From Deltaproteobacteria bacterium (GTDB lineage Bacteria; Desulfobacterota; DSM-4660; Desulfatiglandales; Desulfatiglandaceae), in the NCBI GenBank assembly GCA_021159825.1, contig JAGHDR010000183.1:1-9622 (forward strand): a stretch of DNA of 9,622 nucleotides. Direction: 5' to 3'. The notes under the pieces were generated by a model that was not told where the DNA came from, ran no database searches, and saw nothing but the letters and a program-made list of their open reading frames with translations. How positions within the stretch are numbered: position 1 is the first letter of the stretch; every line of letters starts with the position of its first letter. Positions 1-6,658 of the stretch are shown here, one piece after another. A program made the position numbers and the translations under genes.

Positions 1-69
1 CCCCAGATGTGGATCTCCCTTACCCTTCCTTGGACGGATAATCCCGGCGCTGTGTTTTTTTTCGGTCAT
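1..69 (-). CDS. Possible 5' end of a divergent gene, product unknown (partial)
   Basis: On the - strand an ATG at 69-67 opens a frame with no stop to the window edge (23 codons, beginning MTEKKHSAGIIRPRKGKG). The fragment is rich in Lys, Arg and Gly and I recognise no family. A promoter-like pair lies upstream on the same strand (176-204). No clear Shine-Dalgarno precedes the ATG; the nearest purine run is a weak GGAATG. An open frame this short can occur by chance. A divergent gene upstream of ffh is plausible because ffh has its own promoter and nothing else is coded in the gap. Confidence 0.3.
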   Translation of the reverse strand, partial: MTEKKHSAGIIRPRKGKGDPHLG

Positions 70-175
70 GTAATTGAATCATTCCAATAAGAACCCCATC
101 GAAATCATATGACATTTTCGACGGATCCATGTACGATGGTTGCAACGATAATATCAAGGGCATTTTTTAAACGCA

Positions 176-204
176 ATATTAGAGGGTATGGATTCCATTG
201 GCAA
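176..204 (-). promoter_or_regulatory. Possible sigma70-type promoter for a divergent transcript
   Basis: Read on the - strand, TTGCCA (204-199) is followed after 17 bases by TAATAT (181-176). This gives 5/6 and 4/6 matches to the -35 and -10 consensus at ideal spacing. Transcription would start near 169 and give a leader of about 100 bases before the possible ATG at 69. The call rests on consensus matching only; AT-rich spacers produce such pairs by chance. Confidence 0.27.
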
Positions 205-249
205 CCTCAAAATGGTTCGACGTTTTTTTCGGTGTCATTTCGTTTTTTG

Positions 250-278
250 TTGACATCCGTAGTTTTATAAGGTAGTTC
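250..278 (+). promoter_or_regulatory. Probable promoter of the ffh operon
   Basis: A perfect -35 hexamer TTGACA (250-255) is followed after 17 bases by TAGTTC (273-278), a weak -10. T-rich tracts lie just upstream (220-249) and could help polymerase binding. Transcription would begin near 285, giving a leader of about 30 bases before the ffh ATG. The rest of 1-313 holds only the possible divergent fragment and a small imperfect inverted repeat at 99-121; I see no gene on the + strand there. A GAGGG at 297-301 serves as the ffh ribosome site with a rather long 12-base spacer. Confidence 0.45.
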
Positions 279-313
279 TGATTGTTTAAAAAATGTGAGG
301 GTTCGTACGCGAT

Positions 314-1639
314 ATGTTTGACAGTTTGTCTGAAAAACTTAACCGTGTTTTCAAAAAATTGAAAGGACGGGGAAGGCTCACTGAAGCCAATATCCAGGAT
401 GCTTTGAAGGAAGTGCGTCTAGCGCTTCTGGAGGCGGATGTCAACTATAAAGTCGTAAAGAAATTGATAGAAGATATTCGTGGGCGCGCTGTGGGGCAGG
501 ATGTGCGTGAAAGCCTGACCCCCGGTCAGCAGATTGTTAAAATCGTCAATGAAGAATTGGCTCGCCTTATGGGTGAGTCCCGAACGGGTCTTGAACTTGT
601 TGGCGAAACGCCCCATTCATTGATGCTGGTGGGTCTTCAGGGCTCCGGTAAAACCACCACTGCCGCAAAACTGGCGGCACATTTGCGAAAGCAGGGTAGA
701 CATCCTTTGATGGTTCCCGCAGATGTTTACAGGCCTGCCGCAGTGGACCAGCTCAAGAAACTGGGGCTACAGATTGATGTTCCGGTTTATCCCACGGAAA
801 AAGGACAGACACCGGAGGAAATATGTCTCGATGCCATGGCCGGGGCCGGAGCACAGGGGGCGGACGTCCTGATTCTCGATACAGCGGGGCGGCTTCATGT
901 GGATGAAGCCCTGATGGATGAGCTGGTGGTCATCAAGGAAAAAATTAATCCCACCGAAATTCTTCTGGTAGCGGATGCCATGACCGGTCAGGATGCGGTC
1001 AATGTGGCGGAGCATTTTAATGATACCTTGGATATCACCGGTGTGATTTTATCCAAGATGGAGGGTGACGCCAGGGGCGGCGCAGCGTTATCCATCAAAG
1101 CGGTAACCGGAAAACCCATTAAATTTGTGGGGGTTGGTGAAAAAATCAGTGCCCTTGAGCCCTTTCATCCCGACCGGATGGCCTCTCAGATCCTTGGGAT
1201 GGGCGATGTCCTTTCTCTTATTGAGAGAGCGGAAGCCCAATTTGACGAAAAAGAGGTCAGAAAACTGGAGAAAAAGCTCAAAAAGAATGAGTTTGATTTG
1301 GAAGATTTTCGGTCTCAATTGAAACGGATGAAAAAGCTTGGATCCCTTGAGGATATCCTGGGGATGCTCCCGGGTATGGGAAAATTGAAACAACTGAAAA
1401 ACCTCAAACCTGATGAAAAAGAACTGGTCAAAGTCGAGGCGATCATCAATTCCATGACCCGCGACGAGCGACGCAGGTTCAAGATCATTAACGGCAGCAG
1501 AAGACGCCGCATTGCAGCAGGCAGTGGTACCAAGGTCCAGGATGTCAATCGTTTGCTGAAAAATTTTGTTCAAACAAAAAAAATGATGGAACAATTTACC
1601 AAAAAAGGTGGGATGAACATGCCGTCCCTCTTTGGATAG
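314..1639 (+). CDS. ffh: Signal recognition particle protein Ffh (SRP54 GTPase)
   Basis: Ffh binds 4.5S/SRP RNA and hydrophobic signal sequences on nascent chains, and delivers ribosomes to the membrane receptor FtsY by a paired GTPase cycle. The 441-residue length is normal. The N domain spans roughly residues 1-95. The G domain has the P-loop GLQGSGKT (107-114), DTAGR (189-193) and the GDARGG stretch (251-256). The methionine-rich M domain (about 300-441) holds the SRP-RNA-binding motif GSRRRRIAAGSGT (394-406). One oddity is that the guanine-specificity motif, usually TKxD, reads SKME (247-250), an Asp-to-Glu change. The ATG at 314 gives the expected MFDSLSEKL start. It is the first gene of the cluster, followed by rpsP after 55 bases, as in many bacteria. 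Confidence 0.98.
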   Translation: MFDSLSEKLNRVFKKLKGRGRLTEANIQDALKEVRLALLEADVNYKVVKKLIEDIRGRAVGQDVRESLTPGQQIVKIVNEELARLMGESRTGLELVGETPHSLMLVGLQGSGKTTTAAKLAAHLRKQGRHPLMVPADVYRPAAVDQLKKLGLQIDVPVYPTEKGQTPEEICLDAMAGAGAQGADVLILDTAGRLHVDEALMDELVVIKEKINPTEILLVADAMTGQDAVNVAEHFNDTLDITGVILSKMEGDARGGAALSIKAVTGKPIKFVGVGEKISALEPFHPDRMASQILGMGDVLSLIERAEAQFDEKEVRKLEKKLKKNEFDLEDFRSQLKRMKKLGSLEDILGMLPGMGKLKQLKNLKPDEKELVKVEAIINSMTRDERRRFKIINGSRRRRIAAGSGTKVQDVNRLLKNFVQTKKMMEQFTKKGGMNMPSLFG

Positions 1640-1694
1640 GGGGGTGCGTTTATGACGCTCAAAACCAATATAGTTAAGGGGGTGGTAGTAGAAA

Positions 1695-1958
1695 ATGGCC
1701 GTTAGAATTCGATTAACAAGGATGGGAGCGAAGAAAAAACCGTTTTATCGTTTGGTGGCAGCTGATTCAGAGGCGCCCAGAGATGGCAGGTTTCTGGAAA
1801 TTCTGGGATATTATGATCCCATGAAAGAACCCGCTGTTGTGAAAATTCATGAGGACAAACTCCAGTACTGGATTGAAAAGGGAGCGAAACTTTCAGAGGC
1901 AGCCAGGGCCCTGGTGAAACGGGAAAATGCAATTAAATCCCATTCCGCAGCAACCTAA
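1695..1958 (+). CDS. rpsP: 30S ribosomal protein S16
   Basis: S16 is a primary assembly protein of the 30S subunit that binds 16S rRNA. The 87-residue product begins [20 protein letters not shown], the family's hallmark N-terminus, and continues with [16 protein letters not shown] (27-42), also diagnostic. The tail ([13 protein letters not shown]) is short and unstructured. The ATG is preceded by a strong AAGGGGGTGG (1676-1685) at 9 bases. The gene sits between ffh and the KH-domain gene, the usual start of the rpsP-rimM-trmD-rplS operon. A 17-codon ORF (1652-1705) overlaps its start and might couple its translation to ffh; that is speculative. Confidence 0.98.
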   Translation: MAVRIRLTRMGAKKKPFYRLVAADSEAPRDGRFLEILGYYDPMKEPAVVKIHEDKLQYWIEKGAKLSEAARALVKRENAIKSHSAAT

Positions 1959-1997
1959 ATGCCGCATTTCTGTGAATCCCAATGGAGGTGAATCGAG

Positions 1998-2228
1998 ATG
2001 AAAGAGCTGGTTTCATACATTGCGAAAGCGCTGGTTGATAAGCCGGAAGATGTGGTCGTCACAGAAATCGAAGGGGAGCAGACATCGGTTCTTGAACTGA
2101 AAGTCGCCAAAGAAGATTTGGGCAAGGTCATTGGAAAGCAGGGCCGCACCGCGCGGGCTATGAGGACAATTCTCAGTGCAGCCTCCACGAAAATTAACAA
2201 ACGATCCGTATTGGAGATTATCGAATAG
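1998..2228 (+). CDS. khpA: KH-domain RNA-binding protein, KhpA/YlqC-type
   Basis: This is a small single-domain type II KH protein of 76 residues. The nucleic-acid-binding GxxG loop is GKQG (46-49), inside the typical [16 protein letters not shown] stretch. The N-terminus [19 protein letters not shown] is characteristic of the KhpA (YlqC, UPF0109) family. In Gram-positive bacteria KhpA pairs with KhpB (Jag/EloR) and binds many RNAs; no khpB is in view, so the partner here is unknown. An ideal GGAGGTG (1984-1990) lies 7 bases before the ATG. Its place between rpsP and rimM is typical and points to ribosome biogenesis or RNA chaperone work. Family certain, cellular role inferred. Confidence 0.93.
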   Translation: MKELVSYIAKALVDKPEDVVVTEIEGEQTSVLELKVAKEDLGKVIGKQGRTARAMRTILSAASTKINKRSVLEIIE

Positions 2229-2230
2229 TT

Positions 2231-2764
2231 TTGAACGCAGGGTTGCCTGATAATGTACTCTTCTTTGGAAAAGTCCTTCGGCCCCACGGGTTGGAGGGTC
2301 TTTTGCGAGTACAGTCTTTTTCGCAGTCGGCAGCCTCGCTATTGAATGCGGAGACGGTTTTTTTTAAACTTGCGACCGGAGAAAATCATCATTTAAGCGT
2401 TATTTCCGCAAGGCCTCACAAGAATGTTTTTCTGGTAGAACTGACTGGGTTGACAGACATAAACCAGGCGGAGTCCTTCAGGGGAGCGGAGATCTATATC
2501 AGCAAAGATGCCCTTGTTCGGGAAGAAGGGGAATATTTCTGGTTTGAGCTGTTGGGCCTCGATGTTTTCACAAATGATGATGTGTTTCTGGGTGTTGTTT
2601 CAGAAATTATCCCTGCGGGGAATAATGAAATCTATGTTGTAAAAAACGGTGACCGGGAGGTTTTTTTGCCGGCGGCTCACGACGTGGTCAACCATATTGA
2701 TTTAGAAAACGGGAAAATGATTGTCTCGGCCTTGGAAGGGTTGTTGGATTTGAATGAAGTTTGA
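2231..2764 (+). CDS. rimM: 16S rRNA processing/maturation protein RimM
   Basis: RimM helps mature the 30S head region and interacts with S19. The product is 177 residues. An N-terminal RimM beta-barrel carries GKVLRPHGLEG (13-23) and the DINQAESFRGAEIY stretch (76-89). A C-terminal PRC barrel starts near EYFWFELLGLDVF (101-113) and includes NNEIYVV (131-137) and the final EGLLDL (169-174). The start is TTG at 2231, two bases after the khpA stop; upstream GGAG (2213-2216) is somewhat far at 14 bases, so initiation probably depends on coupling. Another in-frame TTG at 2243 is possible. Its 3' end overlaps trmD by 11 bases, which also suggests coupled translation. Confidence 0.95.
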   Translation: MNAGLPDNVLFFGKVLRPHGLEGLLRVQSFSQSAASLLNAETVFFKLATGENHHLSVISARPHKNVFLVELTGLTDINQAESFRGAEIYISKDALVREEGEYFWFELLGLDVFTNDDVFLGVVSEIIPAGNNEIYVVKNGDREVFLPAAHDVVNHIDLENGKMIVSALEGLLDLNEV

Positions 2765-3476
2765 CGTTCTTACCTTGTTTCCGGATATGTTTACGTCCTA
2801 CCTGAGGGAAGGCATTCTGGGGCGCGCCATTGAGAGGGGCCTCGTGGATGTGGCGTTACTGAACATCCGTGATTTTTCCAGGGGGGTTCATCGGGTTGTT
2901 GATGACCGTCCTTACGGTGGTGGTGAGGGTATGGTTATGAAAGCGGGACCGATTTTTCGTGCCCTTCAGTCCGTCGAGCGAGTGGAAGGTTACGGCCCCG
3001 TGGTGCTTTTTTCGCCGCAGGGAGAACCCTTTACCCAGGACATGGCCTGGGACATGGCTGAGTGCCGGCAGATTATATTCGTGTGCGGTCGATATGAAGG
3101 TGTAGATGAACGGGTACGGTCAACCTGTGTCAATATGGAGCTATCTATCGGGGATTACGTCTTGAATGGCGGCGAATTGGCTGCCATGGTTGTCATTGAA
3201 GCGGTCAGTCGACTGATTCCGGACGTTCTGGGTGGTGAAAGATCGAACCTGGAGGACTCTTTTGAAAACGGTCTTCTGGAATACCCCCATTACACGCGGC
3301 CAAGGGTGTTCAAAGACCTGGAGGTCCCCCCGGTACTCTTGTCCGGTGACCATGAGAAAATTCGATTGTGGCGGAAAAAGCAATCGCTCAAAAGAACCCG
3401 GGAACGAAGGGCGGACCTGCTTCAGAAGGCTGAATTATCTCTTGAAGATAAAGCGATCCTGGAAGAACTGACGTAA
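2754..3476 (+). CDS. trmD: tRNA (guanine37-N1)-methyltransferase TrmD
   Basis: TrmD methylates N1 of G37 next to the anticodon using S-adenosylmethionine and so prevents +1 frameshifts. The 240-residue length matches the family. The SPOUT trefoil-knot motifs are present: SPQG (87-90), GRYEGVDERV (112-121) and SIGDYVLNGGE (131-141). Arg153 and Asp168 (in LEDSF) align with the catalytic Arg and Asp of the Escherichia coli enzyme, and LLEYPHYTRP (174-183) is the conserved linker to the C-terminal tRNA-binding domain. The ATG lies inside the end of rimM (11-base overlap). The TAA stop shares its last A with the next gene's ATG (TAATG), so expression of the pair is tightly linked. Confidence 0.98.
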   Translation: MKFDVLTLFPDMFTSYLREGILGRAIERGLVDVALLNIRDFSRGVHRVVDDRPYGGGEGMVMKAGPIFRALQSVERVEGYGPVVLFSPQGEPFTQDMAWDMAECRQIIFVCGRYEGVDERVRSTCVNMELSIGDYVLNGGELAAMVVIEAVSRLIPDVLGGERSNLEDSFENGLLEYPHYTRPRVFKDLEVPPVLLSGDHEKIRLWRKKQSLKRTRERRADLLQKAELSLEDKAILEELT

Positions 3477-4030
3477 TGCGTTTCTATGTCGGACTGGTTC
3501 ATTTTCCCGTTTACAACAAGCACCAAGAGACCATTGCTTCGGCCATAACGCCTTTGGATATTCACGATTTTGCTCGACTGAGCAAAACCTATGGCATCAA
3601 GGGTTTTTTTGTTATTACGCCTCTTGAAGACCAGCAGGTATTGGCAAATCGAATTTTGCGGCATTGGATTTCCGGGTACGGTGCTCAATACAACCGTCAC
3701 AGAAAGGAAGCCCTGAGCCTGGTCAGTGTAACATCGTCACTAAACATGGCGATTGAAAAGGTGAGGGAGAGGGAAGGGGACACGGCTTTGATCGTTGCAA
3801 CAGATGCGGCTATGCAGGAAAACCGTGCCATGTCTTATGAAGCGTTAAGGGGTCTTGTTTTATCGGATGAACCGGTTTTCTTGCTGTTTGGAACGGCATG
3901 GGGGCTTCATGAAGACGTGCTGCAACAAGCCGACCATGTGCTGGACCCCATCTCAGGAAGATCGGGGTATAATCATCTTTCAGTAAGGACGGCGGCAGCC
4001 ATTATCTTGGATCGGCTGGCAGGCCGGTGA
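3476..4030 (+). CDS. Predicted SPOUT RNA methyltransferase (PF09936, TM1570-like)
   Basis: The 184-residue product matches what I know of the RNA_Me_trans family, a SPOUT-fold SAM-dependent methyltransferase found beside or fused to trmD in some bacteria. Visible marks are the N-terminal FYVGLVHFPVYNK (3-15), a strand-turn FLLFGTAWGL (135-144) and a C-terminal knot-like YNHLSVRTAAAII (165-177). The FGTxxGL and NHLSVRTA elements fit the SAM-binding knot of SPOUT enzymes. Its RNA substrate is not established to my knowledge. The ATG overlaps the trmD stop by one base (TAATG), so it is coupled to TrmD and may act on tRNA or rRNA, which is inference. It is clearly distinct from TrmD in sequence and not a duplicated fragment. 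Confidence 0.85.
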   Translation: MRFYVGLVHFPVYNKHQETIASAITPLDIHDFARLSKTYGIKGFFVITPLEDQQVLANRILRHWISGYGAQYNRHRKEALSLVSVTSSLNMAIEKVREREGDTALIVATDAAMQENRAMSYEALRGLVLSDEPVFLLFGTAWGLHEDVLQQADHVLDPISGRSGYNHLSVRTAAAIILDRLAGR

Positions 4031-4059
4031 GTTCAGGTGTGTGACATAAGGAGAAAGAA

Positions 4060-4404
4060 ATGAATGTTGTAGAAATGCTCGAGATGGAGCAGATGCGAGG
4101 CGACATCCCCGACTTCAAGCCTGGCGATACCGTCAAGGTTCATGCCAGGATTAAAGAGGGCGAAAAAGAGAGAATCCAGGTATTTCAAGGGGTTGTCATC
4201 AGGAAACGAAAGGGGAACACTGGTGCTACATTTACGGTTCGGAAAGTTTCTTACGGCATCGGTGTGGAACGTATTTTTCCCCTTCACTCCCCCAACATTG
4301 ATAAGGTTGAGGTGGTGTCAAGAGGAAAAGTCAGAAGATCGAGGCTTTATTACCTCAGGAATCTGCGCGGCAAGGCCGCAAGAATCAAAGAAAAGCGATT
4401 CTGA
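4060..4404 (+). CDS. rplS: 50S ribosomal protein L19
   Basis: L19 lies at the 30S-50S interface and contributes to intersubunit bridges. The 114-residue protein has the family's full pattern: [20 protein letters not shown] (15-34), [14 protein letters not shown] (39-52), [20 protein letters not shown] (58-77) and the terminal [20 protein letters not shown] (92-111). A clean AAGGAG (4048-4053) precedes the ATG by 6 bases. It follows the SPOUT gene after 29 bases, the usual slot downstream of trmD. The strong ribosome site and ATG contrast with the weak TTG/GTG starts of neighbouring enzymes, in keeping with a high-output ribosomal protein inside a mixed operon. Confidence 0.98.
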   Translation: MNVVEMLEMEQMRGDIPDFKPGDTVKVHARIKEGEKERIQVFQGVVIRKRKGNTGATFTVRKVSYGIGVERIFPLHSPNIDKVEVVSRGKVRRSRLYYLRNLRGKAARIKEKRF

Positions 4405-4463
4405 AATTGTTTTGATGGCGCAGGGAACTCGTAAAATGATGTTTGTTCAAGAGGCTCCGCCAA

Positions 4464-5135
4464 GTGCGTCGACCTAAAAACCTGGAGCTGTTTCCGGACG
4501 ATTCACGCCAAACCCCCGTGGATCCCTTTTATCACGAAACCCGGGCGCGAGATTTGGGTTACAGCCTGATTGCCGGGGTTGATGAAGCGGGGCGGGGTCC
4601 TTTGGCCGGTCCTGTGGTTGCAGCGGCGGTCATGATTCCCGAAGGCGTTCGGTTTTCGGGGGTTAAGGATTCAAAAAAAATGACGGCTCGCGCTAGATTC
4701 GAGAGATTCCACACGATCAGGGGCGGTGCTCTGACCTTCGGTATCGGCGTGGCGTCCGTCTCGTATATTGAAAAATTCAATATTTTAAACGCCTCTCTGG
4801 AAGCCATGTTGCGTGCTATCCGGGTCCTTGATCCGCAGCCGGAAATCATCCTTGTGGACGGTATCCACGCTGTTCCCATCCCCATCAGACAGAAATGTTT
4901 AAAAAAAGGTGATCAAATTTCCCAAAGCATTTCGGCAGCCTCCGTGCTGGCTAAAGTTTATCGGGACTGGATCATGGCTTCCTATCACAATATGTATCCT
5001 GACTACGGTTTTGACAAAAACAAGGGGTATGGAACCCGACAGCACCTGGCGGCCTTAGAAGCGCACGGCCCATGTCCGGTTCACCGCCTGACGTTTAAAC
5101 CGGTTAACCGTCTGATCTCTAAAGAGGCGCAGTAG
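4464..5135 (+). CDS. rnhB: Ribonuclease HII
   Basis: RNase HII cuts the RNA strand of RNA-DNA hybrids and removes single ribonucleotides misincorporated in DNA. Counted from the GTG start, the product is 223 residues with the signature GVDEAGRGPLAGP (38-50; acidic pair Asp40/Glu41), the VDG aspartate (Asp132) and ISAASVLAKVYRD (156-168; Asp168), completing the metal-binding active site. The family-typical GYGTRQHLAALEAHGPCPVHR follows. I prefer GTG 4464 because AAGAGG (4449-4454) sits 9 bases upstream. An in-frame TTG at 4443 would add 7 residues but has no good ribosome site. A frame-shifted mini-ORF (4436-4477) overlaps the start. The gene follows rplS, a common arrangement. Confidence 0.95.
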   Translation: MRRPKNLELFPDDSRQTPVDPFYHETRARDLGYSLIAGVDEAGRGPLAGPVVAAAVMIPEGVRFSGVKDSKKMTARARFERFHTIRGGALTFGIGVASVSYIEKFNILNASLEAMLRAIRVLDPQPEIILVDGIHAVPIPIRQKCLKKGDQISQSISAASVLAKVYRDWIMASYHNMYPDYGFDKNKGYGTRQHLAALEAHGPCPVHRLTFKPVNRLISKEAQ

Positions 5136-5136
5136 G

Positions 5137-5508
5137 TTGACCAGAGAAAGGCTTGAACTGGGTGAACGGGGTGAGACGCTGGCCTTTGAAAAAATCAAAA
5201 GCTTGGGGTACGGAAATATTATCAGGAATTACCGATGCCGGTTAGGCGAAGTGGACCTGGTGGCGAAAGACGGGGATGTTCTGGTATTCATCGAGATCAA
5301 AACCAGAAAAGGAGGGCCCCCGGGGTTTGCAAAGGAAGCGGTCACTGCCAGAAAACAAAAACAGATCTCCAAAGTGGCGTTAAACTACATGAAAACCAAC
5401 AATTGCTGTGACGTCAGCGCTCGTTTTGATGTGGTCGCCGTTTCCATGGGCAGCGGACCCCCCCGGATTGAGGTGATCAAGAACGCTTTTGACCTGGCTT
5501 ATGGATAG
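5137..5508 (+). CDS. yraN: YraN family (UPF0102) nuclease-like protein
   Basis: The 123-residue protein belongs to UPF0102/YraN, which has a restriction-endonuclease-like fold. The core motif is seen as GEVD (37-40) followed by FIEIKTR (51-57), that is E-x-D...E-x-K, the PD-(D/E)XK metal site. The N-terminus LGERGETLAFEKIKSLGY is the family's usual helix. Its substrate is not firmly established; links to DNA recombination or repair are suggested only by fold and by frequent linkage to rnhB, as here. The start is TTG at 5137, one base after the rnhB stop, with AAAGAGG (5121-5127) 9 bases upstream. The last eight bases overlap the preferred rsmI start. Confidence 0.92.
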   Translation: MTRERLELGERGETLAFEKIKSLGYGNIIRNYRCRLGEVDLVAKDGDVLVFIEIKTRKGGPPGFAKEAVTARKQKQISKVALNYMKTNNCCDVSARFDVVAVSMGSGPPRIEVIKNAFDLAYG

Positions 5509-6382
5509 AAAGCCGTCAATACGGGAGCAGGAACATGGCATTTTGTACGTGGTTGCAACCCCTATCGGGAACCTGGAGGACATTACCCTGAGGGCCTTGC
5601 GCATTTTAAAAGAGGTTGATCTGATTGTGGCCGAGAACGGAACTTACACCAAAAGGCTTTGCAACCACTACGGTATAAAAACAAAAATAGCCACTTACAA
5701 CCAGCATTCCGGGAAAAGCAGGACCCAAAGGCTGGTTGAACAACTGGAAGCCGGAATGAAATTGGCCCTTGTTTCCGATGCGGGAACCCCGGGTATTTCG
5801 GACCCCGGTGTTATGCTCATTTCAAGTGCCATTGAAAAAAATATTCAAATTACGCCGATTCCGGGACCTTCCGCCGCTGTGGCGGGTCTTTCGGTTTGTG
5901 GTTTTCCAACGGGGGGATTTTGTTTTTTGGGTTTTTTGTCAAACCGCCCCGGTAGAAGAAAAAAAGAATTGGAGGGTCTGATTTCTGAAACGCGGGCAAT
6001 GGTTTTTTATGAGTCCCCTCACCGGATCAGGGCGACACTTTCGGATATGGTTCGCGCCTTCGGCCCCAGACAAATGGTCTTGCTTCGGGAGATGACCAAA
6101 ATATTTGAAGAAATTCGACCTGGCACCCCGGCTGAGCTGCTGGAGGGGTTAACCCCTGAAAAAACCAGGGGGGAATTTACCCTGGTGGTTTCAGGAAAAG
6201 TTGCTGGAAAAGAGACAAAAGAGTTGGATCATCGTACCTTGGATGCTATTGAGGGCCTTCTAAAAGAGAACACCATGAGTGTTCGGGATATTGCAGGCGT
6301 TATTGCAGAGAAAGAAAAACTGGCGTATCGGAAGGTCTATAAAGAATGCCTTGCCAGAAAAAGAGCGTTAAAGGATTCATGA
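5501..6382 (+). CDS. rsmI: 16S rRNA (cytidine1402-2'-O)-methyltransferase RsmI
   Basis: RsmI adds the 2'-O-methyl group to C1402 in the 30S decoding centre. From ATG 5501 the protein has 293 residues. It shows the tetrapyrrole-methylase-type fold: LYVVATPIGNLEDITLRAL (15-33), LVSDAGTPGISDPG (90-103), PIPGPSA (119-125), FYESPHR (169-175), REMTKIFEE (196-204) and GEFTLVV (224-230), then a C-terminal helical tail (about 250-290). The usual AEDTR motif reads AENGTYT (44-50), unlike most RsmI proteins. The ATG overlaps the yraN stop by 8 bases; an in-frame TTG at 5489 is the other possible start. RsmI is the best call; a related 2'-O-methyltransferase of different specificity cannot be excluded. 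Confidence 0.92.
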   Translation: MDRKPSIREQEHGILYVVATPIGNLEDITLRALRILKEVDLIVAENGTYTKRLCNHYGIKTKIATYNQHSGKSRTQRLVEQLEAGMKLALVSDAGTPGISDPGVMLISSAIEKNIQITPIPGPSAAVAGLSVCGFPTGGFCFLGFLSNRPGRRKKELEGLISETRAMVFYESPHRIRATLSDMVRAFGPRQMVLLREMTKIFEEIRPGTPAELLEGLTPEKTRGEFTLVVSGKVAGKETKELDHRTLDAIEGLLKENTMSVRDIAGVIAEKEKLAYRKVYKECLARKRALKDS

Positions 6383-6385
6383 ACA

Positions 6386-6658
6386 ATGGAAATGGTCAGA
6401 CGTCTGAAAATTCGCAACAGCCTGGGTCTCCATGCGCGTGCTGCTGCGAAAATCGTTGAATTGGCCGACCGTTATGAATCCGAATTGTTTCTCAAGAAGG
6501 ATGGGCGACAGGTGGATGGGTCCAATATCCTTTCCATTCTCACGCTGGCATGTCCAAAAGGCACGGATATGGAAGTTCGAATTATTGGGGAAGACTCGGA
6601 GCAGTTCATGACGGAACTGGATGCGCTGTTTCAGGGAAAGTTTGGGGAGAACAAATGA
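6386..6658 (+). CDS. ptsH: HPr family phosphocarrier protein
   Basis: HPr accepts phosphate from Enzyme I on a histidine and passes it to downstream PTS proteins. The 90-residue product has the active-site motif NSLGLHARAAAKIV (11-24) with His16. The residue after HAR is Ala rather than Pro, as often seen in NPr/PtsO-like carriers. The regulatory site of Gram-positive HPr (Ser46 in KSIM) aligns with Asn47 here, in DGSNILSIL (44-52); a Ser lies one position earlier. The ATG at 6386 has AAAGGA (6370-6375) 10 bases upstream. Its stop overlaps the ptsI ATG (ATGA). No EII permease gene is visible, so a regulatory phosphorelay is likely, which is inference. Confidence 0.94.
   Translation: MEMVRRLKIRNSLGLHARAAAKIVELADRYESELFLKKDGRQVDGSNILSILTLACPKGTDMEVRIIGEDSEQFMTELDALFQGKFGENK

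Noticed and set aside
99..121. Inverted repeat TCGAAA/TTTCGA as a terminator of an upstream gene
   Set aside because: The stem is only 6 bp, AT-rich and lacks a following T-run.
1088..1594. Long - strand open frame of 168 codons inside ffh
   Set aside because: It lies wholly antisense to the conserved M domain of Ffh, has a low-complexity Phe-rich translation and no ribosome site; it reflects the codon bias of ffh.
6550..6654. A longer N-terminus for Enzyme I starting at 6550
   Set aside because: This stretch codes for HPr in another frame. The 592-residue form from ATG 6655 has a good ribosome site and begins like known Enzyme I proteins.
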